From CAUSKK01 sp963532425 (lineage in GTDB: Bacteria; Pseudomonadota; Gammaproteobacteria; Cardiobacteriales; Cardiobacteriaceae), in NCBI GenBank assembly GCA_963532425.1, contig CAUSKK010000012.1:1-64000 (forward strand): DNA of 64,000 nt, in the 5' to 3' direction. Positions 16,289 to 23,977 of this stretch are shown here, piece after piece. Position 1 is the stretch's first letter, and each line of letters opens with the position of its first letter. A model generated the notes under the pieces. That model was given only the letters and a program-made list of their open reading frames with translations. It was not told the origin of the DNA and ran no database searches. The position numbers and the translations under genes were made by a program.

Positions 16289-17663
16289 ACCCCTCGCCCT
16301 GGCCCTGCTTCTGGCCGGAAGCGCTGCGGCCGACGAGTTCGAGCCCCTCCTCATGCCCAGCAACGGCAGCGACAAAATCGTCCTGGAGCTGGCCGACGGC
16401 CGCGACAGCGTTCGCATCGACGACACCGTCTCCTTCTGTGCCAGCATCGGCGAGAGTGGCTACCTGTCCCTCTGGAATCTCGGCAGTTCCGGCGCCGTTC
16501 AGCGTATTTATCCCCACCTCAAACAGGCCCTGGACACCAGCCAGCCGGTGGCCGCCGGCCAGCGCGTCTGTGTGGGCGGGAGCGACCGGCTGCGTGTGCT
16601 CGGCCCGGCCGGCCGGGAGAGCGTGGTGGCCCTGTGGACGAAAAATCGCCAGGACCAGCTGCGCGCCGTGCAATTCACTTCCGGCCGGGATTTCGTCAGG
16701 CGCGGTCTGGTCGGCGGCCTGAAGAAGATTTTCGGGAAGCGCTCCAGCTGGGCCACGGCGGCGGCCAGCTTCGCCGTCATTCCCGCCGCTGGCCCGACCG
16801 AACCGGCGCCGGCGCTGGACATCGCCCGCACCCACGGGCCGTTTCAGAAGGTCATCATCGTCGCCTTCGGCTCCAATGTGGGCCAGCTGAAGATGACTAA
16901 CGCCGACGCCCAACTTTTCGCCGACACCCTGCAGGCCAGCTTCAACGTACCGGCCGAGCGGGTGCGCGTCTACGCGGATGCCAGCCGGGCCGACATCGAG
17001 GCCGGCACCGACTGGGCCCGGCGCCTGGCCGATGAGCATTCGTTGGTGCTCTGGTTCTTCTCCGGACATGGCTCAAGGCTGCTCGACGATGGCAACGGCG
17101 ACGAGGACTGGGACGAGGCCATCGTTCCCTATGACCTGGCCACCGCACCGGACTGGCGCCTGGAGACGGACAAATTCATTCGCGACGACGAGCTGCGCAC
17201 CTGGATTGACCGCATTCCCGGCACCAAGCTGCTGGCCGTGGACGCCTGCTTCTCCGGCGGCCTCTTCAAGGGCGGCGGTCTCAGCGGCGAAGCCACGTTG
17301 CTGAATGCGCGGAGCAAGTATTTCGATGCCAGCGCCGCCCAGGACAGCACGGCCCTGCTGCGCGCCAAGGACTTTGCTCCAGCCCGGGAGGACAACGACC
17401 TGCTCGACGGCCTCGCCGGCCAGCAGCCCGGCCGGGTGGTGCTGCTCGGGGCGGCCCAGCGTCATGAGCTGGCGTCTGAGTTGCCGGGCCGCGGCGGCCT
17501 GTTCACCGTCGCCCTGCATGAAAATCTTAGCCAGCGCCCCGAGGCCAGCCACTGGGGCGAGCTGCTGGAACAGCTGAAACACAATGTCCGCCGCTACACC
17601 TCCGGACAGCAGACGCCGGTGGTGGAAGACCCGGAGGGCATTCTCCAGCAGCTACGTTTCTAG
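16272..17663 (+). CDS. Exported caspase-like (C14) protease with DUF4384-like domain
   Basis: This encodes 463 residues with signal peptide MKFSPKPLALALLLAGSAAA and an AGGAG site inside the upstream gene. Residues 35-140 form a DUF4384-like module (VRIDDTVSFCASIGESGYLSLWNLGSSG). Residues about 190-460 are a C14 caspase/metacaspase fold with the catalytic dyad in its usual settings: His266 in FSGHGS and Cys326 in DACFSGG. An acidic loop after the His (DDGNGDEDWDE..VPYD) is typical of metacaspases, which cut after Arg or Lys and often need calcium. The likely role is a periplasmic or secreted cysteine protease; the substrate is unknown. Confidence 0.88.
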   Translation: MKFSPKPLALALLLAGSAAADEFEPLLMPSNGSDKIVLELADGRDSVRIDDTVSFCASIGESGYLSLWNLGSSGAVQRIYPHLKQALDTSQPVAAGQRVCVGGSDRLRVLGPAGRESVVALWTKNRQDQLRAVQFTSGRDFVRRGLVGGLKKIFGKRSSWATAAASFAVIPAAGPTEPAPALDIARTHGPFQKVIIVAFGSNVGQLKMTNADAQLFADTLQASFNVPAERVRVYADASRADIEAGTDWARRLADEHSLVLWFFSGHGSRLLDDGNGDEDWDEAIVPYDLATAPDWRLETDKFIRDDELRTWIDRIPGTKLLAVDACFSGGLFKGGGLSGEATLLNARSKYFDASAAQDSTALLRAKDFAPAREDNDLLDGLAGQQPGRVVLLGAAQRHELASELPGRGGLFTVALHENLSQRPEASHWGELLEQLKHNVRRYTSGQQTPVVEDPEGILQQLRF

Positions 17664-17922
17664 CAACCTAGCCCGAGTCGAAGCGCTTCCCCCGGCAGTA
17701 CCCGGCGAAGTCGAAGCGCTTCCCTCGTCAAACTATCGAACGCGGCCTTCCGGAGCGAAGCGCTTCGCGACGAGCTACAGCAGATTTATTCCGTAGAAGA
17801 CCGTAGAGGCGCCCAGACGTTTGCTGGCTTACTCACCTTCGGTAGAGACGGCGATGTTTAACCCGTATTAACTGATGACAAGGCCGTTCCCGCCTCAATT
17901 TTAAAACCAACTGGAGTATTTT
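17664..17922. other. Intergenic region with palindromes and motif variants
   Basis: Three GAAGCGCTTC copies (about 17679, 17715, 17757) are followed by TTTATTCCGTA (17785-17795) and TTTAACCCGTA (17857-17867), both variants of the shared upstream motif. The last 35 bases (CCTCAATTTT...AACTGGAGTATTTT) match the leader of the 14202-14465 gene. Confidence 0.6.
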
Positions 17923-18549
17923 ATGAATAAAATCAAAATGTTATCCCTCATGCTGGCTCTGGCCAGCTTCCAGGCCCGGGCTGATGTCGTTGAAGACACG
18001 AGCATCGTCGAAGAGTTGGCCGCTGCGCCCACTCTGGAATTCAAAGACCTGATTCCGGAACAACGCGTGATTGCTGAGGTTTTGCCAACTCGTCCCCGCG
18101 ACCCCAAAAATCCGGGAGTGCGCATCTGGCTTGACCATCGCAACAACGTCTACCACATTGGCGAGGAAGCCGAGATTAGCGTTAAGGCCGAGCGCAGCGG
18201 CTATCTTCACATCATCAGCGTGGGCACATCGGGTCGTGTCATTAGACTCTTCCCCAACAAATACGAGTCTAATAATTACGTCCGAAAGGGGCAAATCATA
18301 AAAATTCCAGGAAAATCATATAATTACAAATATACAGTCTATGGCCCAGCCGGCTACGAATTATTAAAAGCATTTATCACGGACTCCAACGCTCCCATTT
18401 GGGGCAAGAGCGCTGAAACCTTTAGTGATGACAATTTCCCGGTCAATTCCTCAACACCAGAGTTGATAGCTAAAGATTTGATGATAGAAGAAAAAAAACC
18501 CGAACACCGGAATATGGACACCTTCGAGAAGGTTTTTGAAATACGCTAA
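17923..18549 (+). CDS. Exported DUF4384-like protein
   Basis: This encodes 208 residues with signal peptide MNKIKMLSLMLALASFQARA and ribosome site CTGGAG. Residues 65-160 carry the DUF4384 pattern (IGEEAEISVKAERSGYLHIISVGTSG...RLFPN). It is a full-length paralogue of the minus-strand 13483-14088 protein. Base composition shifts towards AT in its second half and into the next gene. It is probably an accessory exported protein of the island. Confidence 0.8.
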   Translation: MNKIKMLSLMLALASFQARADVVEDTSIVEELAAAPTLEFKDLIPEQRVIAEVLPTRPRDPKNPGVRIWLDHRNNVYHIGEEAEISVKAERSGYLHIISVGTSGRVIRLFPNKYESNNYVRKGQIIKIPGKSYNYKYTVYGPAGYELLKAFITDSNAPIWGKSAETFSDDNFPVNSSTPELIAKDLMIEEKKPEHRNMDTFEKVFEIR

Positions 18550-18632
18550 TAAGTCGCTAAAATTAATTTGTGGCAGATGCATGCGTATGCATCTGCCCCA
18601 CTTTAAATTTAAATTTAAGGAAAATCTCCCCC

Positions 18633-20279
18633 ATGAGTAACAACAACAAAACTCCTAAAATTATCAGGAGTTTAGGTTTCTATCTCTACTATCTCATCCA
18701 CGGCCTCAGCAGTGAGGACGACCCAAATCTCGAGGGAAAAAAAACCTTTGTGCTCGACGCTCTTTGCATTAAGAGAACATTGATATGGCTGTTGAGCGGG
18801 GGTAGGTCCAACGGGGACCCCGATTGGAAGCCTAGTGATAGGGACAATCCCAACGACTACCTATTGCCTGATAAACATCAGTTGGATACCTACTATCTCA
18901 ACAGCTTATTAAGTTCACTAATGGCCCGGGACAATCCTCAAAAGGCCGCCGAAGATTATTTCGATATGGTTATAGGTCATCTCTTCTGGAAGACAAAAAG
19001 TGATGAAGGTCCCTACATCGTTCGATTTCAGGAGAGTCTACGCGAACGCTGCATGAACGAAGAGAAACGCCATGAAGAGATTATTTTTCCCGCGAGCATC
19101 TGGAGCGTTATTCAACGGGGCAGCCAGCCTGAGCCCGTCGAATACCGCTCTTTCACCCAAGACAGTTTAGAAAAGCAGCTGGAAGTCAAAAATCTAGTTA
19201 TAGACACCCTTAGCGGTGCTAATCGTCTGTATGAGGAGCTAAGACGTCTCCGTGTTTATCCCTTGGATTTCCGGGGTCGCATTAATCTGAATCAGAGCCG
19301 AGAGCTGTTTAAGTTGCTAGACAACGCCTGGAAACTGGCCCAAGAGGAGGAAACCATCGAGAACCCAACCCGGGCCGAGAGAAGGAGTATCGACAATATC
19401 GGCAAGAGCCTAATGGCAGCTTACCCCAACAGCTGGGAGCGATGCCTAAAACGGGCCTGGCAAAACAAACCGCTGAAGTGGATTGGCGATGATAAGGGCG
19501 AGGGTAGATACTACGGCGAGGAATTTAGCGACTTTATTAAACATGAAGTTATTCAGGAAATACTTAAAACCGCCCCCCAGCCCATTTCAAACCCCTATGA
19601 CGATGAAATCGGCTATGAGGAAAACGATGATTTCGGCTATGAGGGCAACGATGAGTCCAGCTATGAGGACAGCGAAGAGTCCGGCTATGAGGGCGACAAT
19701 TTTCAGAATGACCCACTAAACGCCTGTATAAATGAGGAAGAACGGGAGCAGAGAATAAGAGAGCGAGAACAAAAGGAGCAAGAAAAAATGCAACAGAAGG
19801 CAAGGGAAAAGCAGCAGCTGGATTGGTTTGTGGTCTATTTTTTCAAGGCCATACAACGGTTGCTCTCCGAAGATAATGACCTGAAGCCAGCGCAACGGTC
19901 TCGGCTCCGTGCCATAGTAAATAGCAAGAAAATTCCTAATATGCCGGAGGCTAAGGACGAGGAAACGGACCAGGTCTTACGTGAAATAGGAGAACTAATC
20001 TATAAAAAATATTGGTACGACATCTTTAAAACGGCCTTCAATATTTATGTTGAAGAACAGGAAGCGCCAGAGGTAAAAAATGCCTGTCGTCGGTTGGCGG
20101 ATTGGCTCCTAACCGACCCGGCCGAGCGGGAGGAACTCAGCCAAGCGGAGCAGGACGACCTACGCAAAGCACTCAGCGGGGACGAATTCTTTAGTGTGCT
20201 AGCAGTGCAATTCAACAAATTCCGTGATTATTCACCCGAGAAGCGGGCCAAGGGACTCCTATACTGTTTTTCTGATTAA
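18633..20279 (+). CDS. Hypothetical acidic/coiled-coil protein, AT-richer
   Basis: This encodes 548 residues. The ATG at 18633 is preceded by TTTAAGGAAAATC; the in-frame ATG at 18570 lies too close to the upstream stop region and has no ribosome site. There is no signal peptide or membrane segment, so it is probably cytoplasmic. Residues about 325-360 hold four to five acidic repeats (GYEENDD/GYEGNDES/YEDSEES), then a charged coiled coil at about 375-400. The N- and C-terminal parts are helical and unrecognised. Codon use is visibly AT-richer than neighbours, suggesting acquisition from another source. Confidence 0.7.
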   Translation: MSNNNKTPKIIRSLGFYLYYLIHGLSSEDDPNLEGKKTFVLDALCIKRTLIWLLSGGRSNGDPDWKPSDRDNPNDYLLPDKHQLDTYYLNSLLSSLMARDNPQKAAEDYFDMVIGHLFWKTKSDEGPYIVRFQESLRERCMNEEKRHEEIIFPASIWSVIQRGSQPEPVEYRSFTQDSLEKQLEVKNLVIDTLSGANRLYEELRRLRVYPLDFRGRINLNQSRELFKLLDNAWKLAQEEETIENPTRAERRSIDNIGKSLMAAYPNSWERCLKRAWQNKPLKWIGDDKGEGRYYGEEFSDFIKHEVIQEILKTAPQPISNPYDDEIGYEENDDFGYEGNDESSYEDSEESGYEGDNFQNDPLNACINEEEREQRIREREQKEQEKMQQKAREKQQLDWFVVYFFKAIQRLLSEDNDLKPAQRSRLRAIVNSKKIPNMPEAKDEETDQVLREIGELIYKKYWYDIFKTAFNIYVEEQEAPEVKNACRRLADWLLTDPAEREELSQAEQDDLRKALSGDEFFSVLAVQFNKFRDYSPEKRAKGLLYCFSD

Positions 20280-20310
20280 AAAACCCCACCCCGGCCCCCG
20301 GGGTTTTTTA
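20280..20310 (+). terminator. Rho-independent terminator
   Basis: AAACCCC and GGGGTTTTTT flank a C/G-rich loop, directly after the stop at 20279. Confidence 0.75.
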
Positions 20311-20350
20311 TTTCAGATGCCAGAGCGTTCCGGCCGGCCCATTGCGTTTA

Positions 20351-20363
20351 TTTTTATCCCGTA
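20351..20363 (+). promoter_or_regulatory. Shared upstream motif TTTTTATCCCGTA
   Basis: It lies 31 bases before the ATG at 20395, in a clean intergenic gap after a terminator. This makes it one of the best cases for a true promoter element. Confidence 0.55.
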
Positions 20364-20394
20364 AACCGTAGCGAACCCTAATTTTGGAGAAGCC

Positions 20395-21486
20395 ATGAAG
20401 CTACGTTTTACCCCGCTACTGCTCACCCTAACCCTGACCGGCTGCGCCGGCTGGCTGCCGCCCAGCGTTACCTTCACCCAGACGCCGCTCAAAGCCATCG
20501 ACGACGCCGAGGTGCGCGACCTGTCCGCCGAAGCCCTGCTCTGGCACGGCGAAAATCGCGACCTGCTCTACAGCTTCGATGGGGAAAGCCAGGGCGTGCA
20601 ACCCCGGGGCGTCCGCCGCCACGAGGGCGGCCCCGAGGCCAACGGCGGCACCGAGGGCAGCCTCTTCTGCCTCAGCACCGCCAGCCAGGCCCCCTGCGAC
20701 AACTTCGGCCTCACCAATAAAGAAATCTTCAACATTCGCGGCCTCGGCGGTCTCACCGGCTACACCCCCGAGTACAACCCGGCCCCGGCCCAGACCCTGG
20801 CCATTCTGGAAAATCACCTCCTCGCCCACTATGCCGAGGTGCGCCATCAACCGGAGGCCCTGCTCGCCTTTCTGGAGCAGTACCGGGCCGTCGGCGAGCA
20901 CCCGCTGCTGGCCAGGGACGTGGCCCGCGCCTATAACCAGCTCGGCGACCGCAGCGCCAAGGCGGCGGCCGAGGGCTATCTGGTCAATCGCCGGCTGGTG
21001 AAACTGCAGAGCGGCGAGCTGAAGGCCGGCGGCGACCGCCAGCGCCGCCAGACGACCCTGCTCGATTCCAACGCTGCCAACGTGCGCAGCTACCACCAGA
21101 CGCTGACGGTGGCCCTGAACCAGGACGCCGGCGTGCCGGTGCAGTTCAATCGCTACCGGCTCAAAATCAAATCCACCTTCCAGCTCAACTACACCAACCG
21201 AAAACCCCAGACCCTGGAGCAGGAAAACGAGGTGCTCCTGACGCCGGCCAACCACTACCGGGAAAAAATCACCGTCCGCCTCGATGACGTCGCCACCGCC
21301 GGCTGGGTCAAGCCCGTGGGCCTCGGTCTGCTCGCCAATCTGGCCGCCGGCGCGGCCGAGGCCTTCGGCGGGGCCAAGGGCCAGGAGGACGCCAAGGAGA
21401 TGCGCAAACTCAAGGACGGCTACCCCTTCAAGCTGGAGCACATCACGCCGGAGCATGAGATTTTGAGTCTGGAGGTGGCCCCATGA
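20395..21486 (+). CDS. Hypothetical lipoprotein
   Basis: This encodes 363 residues with lipoprotein signal MKLRFTPLLLTLTLTGC (Cys17) and ribosome site TTTTGGAGAAGCC. Residues 25-210 are mostly helical (AQTLAILENHLLAHYAEVRHQPEALLAFLEQY). Residues 225-305 look like beta strands, and a Gly/Ala-rich hydrophobic stretch lies at about 312-330 (LGLLANLAAGAAEAFGG). No family recognised. Its stop overlaps the next start by four bases (ATGA), so both products are made from one message. Confidence 0.75.
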   Translation: MKLRFTPLLLTLTLTGCAGWLPPSVTFTQTPLKAIDDAEVRDLSAEALLWHGENRDLLYSFDGESQGVQPRGVRRHEGGPEANGGTEGSLFCLSTASQAPCDNFGLTNKEIFNIRGLGGLTGYTPEYNPAPAQTLAILENHLLAHYAEVRHQPEALLAFLEQYRAVGEHPLLARDVARAYNQLGDRSAKAAAEGYLVNRRLVKLQSGELKAGGDRQRRQTTLLDSNAANVRSYHQTLTVALNQDAGVPVQFNRYRLKIKSTFQLNYTNRKPQTLEQENEVLLTPANHYREKITVRLDDVATAGWVKPVGLGLLANLAAGAAEAFGGAKGQEDAKEMRKLKDGYPFKLEHITPEHEILSLEVAP

Positions 21487-22055
21487 GAGCGGGATTAGTG
21501 CTGCTGCTGCCGCTGCTGGCCGGGGCCCAGCAGGTGGATTTGGAACGCTACGCCGCCGCCCAGAGCGCCAGCGAACCGGAAACCAGCGGAACGACGGTGG
21601 AAATTTCCCACGAGGACCAGCAGCAGGCCCTGCGCTCGACCCGGGGGCTGGAGCACCATTCCCTGCTGACCCAGGGCGCCCGGGCCGTGGCCGAGGAGCT
21701 GGCCCGCGACCATCGCCAGCTGGACAATGGCCGGGGCGGGGCCGCCCTGAGCTTCGACTGTGGCGTCGGCTGCAGCCTGCACGGCGTGAGTCTGGAGGTG
21801 CCGGAGCAGGTGCAGAGCAAGGAAAGCGGCAGCCGCGACCCGAAAGGCGGCCGGCGTGAATTCCATTTGAGCGGCTCCCCAGACATCGCCGGCGAATATC
21901 ACTATTCCCTGAGCCTGACCCGCCGGGGCAATTTGCTCAACTGGACGGACGAGCCCGAGCGTTGCTCGGGTAGCTTTACGCTCGGCGACCGGGGCACCCG
22001 CTTCCGGGTTTGGCTGTCCCCCGGCTGCCGGGCCCGGCTGGAGAATCTGCCCTAG
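21483..22055 (+). CDS. Hypothetical exported protein
   Basis: This encodes 190 residues, starting within an ATGA overlap with the lipoprotein gene. The short signal peptide is MRAGLVLLLPLLAGAQQ. The mature part has a helical N-terminus and a beta-rich C-terminus with four cysteines (FDCGVGC..., ERCSGSF, GCRARL), consistent with disulphides in an oxidising compartment. No family recognised. It probably works with the upstream lipoprotein. Confidence 0.75.
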   Translation: MRAGLVLLLPLLAGAQQVDLERYAAAQSASEPETSGTTVEISHEDQQQALRSTRGLEHHSLLTQGARAVAEELARDHRQLDNGRGGAALSFDCGVGCSLHGVSLEVPEQVQSKESGSRDPKGGRREFHLSGSPDIAGEYHYSLSLTRRGNLLNWTDEPERCSGSFTLGDRGTRFRVWLSPGCRARLENLP

Positions 22056-22067
22056 TGCGCCGCTGTT

Positions 22068-22080
22068 CTTTTATCCCGCC
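22068..22080 (+). promoter_or_regulatory. Shared upstream motif CTTTTATCCCGCC
   Basis: It lies 35 bases before the caspase ATG at 22116; only the last two bases differ from the consensus. Confidence 0.5.
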
Positions 22081-22115
22081 AATCCCCAAAAATCACCCTA
22101 AATTGGAGAATCCCC

Positions 22116-23798
22116 ATGCTTAAAAAAACCGCCCTGCTCACCGCCCTGTTGGCCAGCGCCGGCGCCTCGGCCCGCTGGCACGCCCTGGTGATTGGAATCA
22201 ACCGGTATGAGCAGTTCTCGTCCCTGCCCGGCCCCATCAACGACGCCCGGCTTCTCGACCAAAGTCTACGGCGCCAGGGAGTCAAGGCCACGGTGCTGCT
22301 CGACCAACAGGCCCGCTATGCCACCATCAAAGACTGGTGGGCCCAGGCCATCAGGGAGGCCGGCCCCGACGATACGATTTTCTTCGCGTTCGCCGGCCAC
22401 GGCGCCCAAGAAGCGGAGCACTTCCCCGGCAGCGAGGCCGCCAACGCCCGGGCCGATGGCCAGACGGAGCGGCGCGATGGCCGGCCCAGCGAAGAGGACG
22501 TTCTGGACGAAACCCTGCTGCTGGGGGGCTACCACGACCAGGGCCGCGCGTCGGCCGAACGCCTGGTGGACCAGGAGCTCCTCGGCTGGGCCCAGCAGGC
22601 CACAGCCAAGGGGGCCCGGGTGTTTATTGCAACCGACGCCTGCTATAGCGGCGGCATGACCCGTTCGGCCGCCTCGGGCCGCGACTACGGCGACCGGCTA
22701 ATGGCGCGCCGCCTGGCCACTCCCTCCCAGCTTAAGCCGGAGGACCGCAGCCCCCGGGGCACGGCCGAATCGGCCCGGCTGCGGGCCAGCGATGGCCCGG
22801 CCTTCCACAATCGCCTCTTCTTCGCCACGCCCTTCGCCCAGGAAACGGATTTGGTCAATGAAATCGTCGTGAATGGCAAACATCACGGCCTGTTGTCGGT
22901 GCTCGTCGCCCAGGCCCTGGACGGCTCGGCCCGCAGCCCCGAGGGCCAGCCGGTGCGCAGCTGGAAGGAATTGCGCGGCTATTTGAAGTATCAAACCCAG
23001 ATTAAAAGCGACGCGCCCCAAACCCCCGAGCTGACCGGAGTCAATGGCCAGAACGGCAACGACTTCTTCCGCCCCGGCGGTCAGAAGGCCCCCAGCGCCC
23101 GCCCCCCGGCCGAGGCCGTGCCGAGTCTCTACGCGGCGGCCGACTGCCCCCGGCTGAACGAGAACCCCGGCCTCTTCCGGCGGGTGGCGGAGGAGAAGAC
23201 GGCCGATTTCCGCTGGCAGTGCGACAGCGGCATCGTCCTGGCCAGCGGCATCGGCGTGGTGGCCTATGACATTAATAGTGCTCTGGAGCTGGAGCGCTTC
23301 CTCGCCCAGCAGGCCCGGCTGCGGGCCATTCGCGCCCTGAAACTGCCGCGTTTCCAGGGGGCGGTGCTGGGCAGCGATGACGTCGCCCATGCGGTCTATG
23401 AAATCGGCGAACAGGTAACCCTCGAACAGGAGAAGCCGGCCGGCTATGACCAGCTGCTGGCCATCAATCTGCCGGCCGCCGGCGGTCTGCAGCCCATTGG
23501 TGCCCAGCCCCTGGCCCATCTGGCCCACCGGCCGGCGGTGAACGGCCAGCCGCGCTTCTTCATCGGCGAGGCCCGCATTACTACGCCGGTGGGCAATGAC
23601 CAGCTGCTGCTGCTGGCCCTGAAAAAGGACGCCCTCAAGCGGCGGCCGCTGCTGGCCCAGCTGGCCGAGGGCAAGGCCCTGGACGAGGGCGGCAACGGCG
23701 ATGCCCTGCTGCTGGATTTGCAATCGCTGACCGCCCCGGAGGCGGCCCTGGCGCTGGTGCCCTTTGCCACCGTCGACCCCAATAAACCTACCCAGTAG
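22116..23798 (+). CDS. Exported caspase-like (C14) protease
   Basis: This encodes 560 residues with signal peptide MLKKTALLTALLASAGASA and ribosome site TTGGAGAATCCCC. The caspase-like domain begins at once (ALVIGINRYEQF...LPGPINDARLL) and spans about residues 20-330. Its dyad is His95 in FAGHGA and Cys176 in TDACYSGG. The rest (about 330-560) has two cysteines and no recognisable motif apart from beta-rich segments that could be substrate- or partner-binding. It differs from the 16272 protease in domain order and lacks the DUF4384 module at the N-terminus. The likely function is an exported cysteine endopeptidase; the target is unknown. Confidence 0.86.
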   Translation: MLKKTALLTALLASAGASARWHALVIGINRYEQFSSLPGPINDARLLDQSLRRQGVKATVLLDQQARYATIKDWWAQAIREAGPDDTIFFAFAGHGAQEAEHFPGSEAANARADGQTERRDGRPSEEDVLDETLLLGGYHDQGRASAERLVDQELLGWAQQATAKGARVFIATDACYSGGMTRSAASGRDYGDRLMARRLATPSQLKPEDRSPRGTAESARLRASDGPAFHNRLFFATPFAQETDLVNEIVVNGKHHGLLSVLVAQALDGSARSPEGQPVRSWKELRGYLKYQTQIKSDAPQTPELTGVNGQNGNDFFRPGGQKAPSARPPAEAVPSLYAAADCPRLNENPGLFRRVAEEKTADFRWQCDSGIVLASGIGVVAYDINSALELERFLAQQARLRAIRALKLPRFQGAVLGSDDVAHAVYEIGEQVTLEQEKPAGYDQLLAINLPAAGGLQPIGAQPLAHLAHRPAVNGQPRFFIGEARITTPVGNDQLLLLALKKDALKRRPLLAQLAEGKALDEGGNGDALLLDLQSLTAPEAALALVPFATVDPNKPTQ

Positions 23799-23977
23799 GC
23801 CGGTGGCTGGCCCAGAACCCCCACCGCTGCCGGCGAACCCGAGAATGAAGCCAATCCAACCGAAGCGCTTCGTTCCACGGCGCCGGTGGCGGGGCTAGGC
23901 CCCGGCCCCCTATTGCCCAACCCGTAATAGATGCCAGCGGCGGGAATGAGCCCGTCGCCCGAATCCAGGAGATAAAC

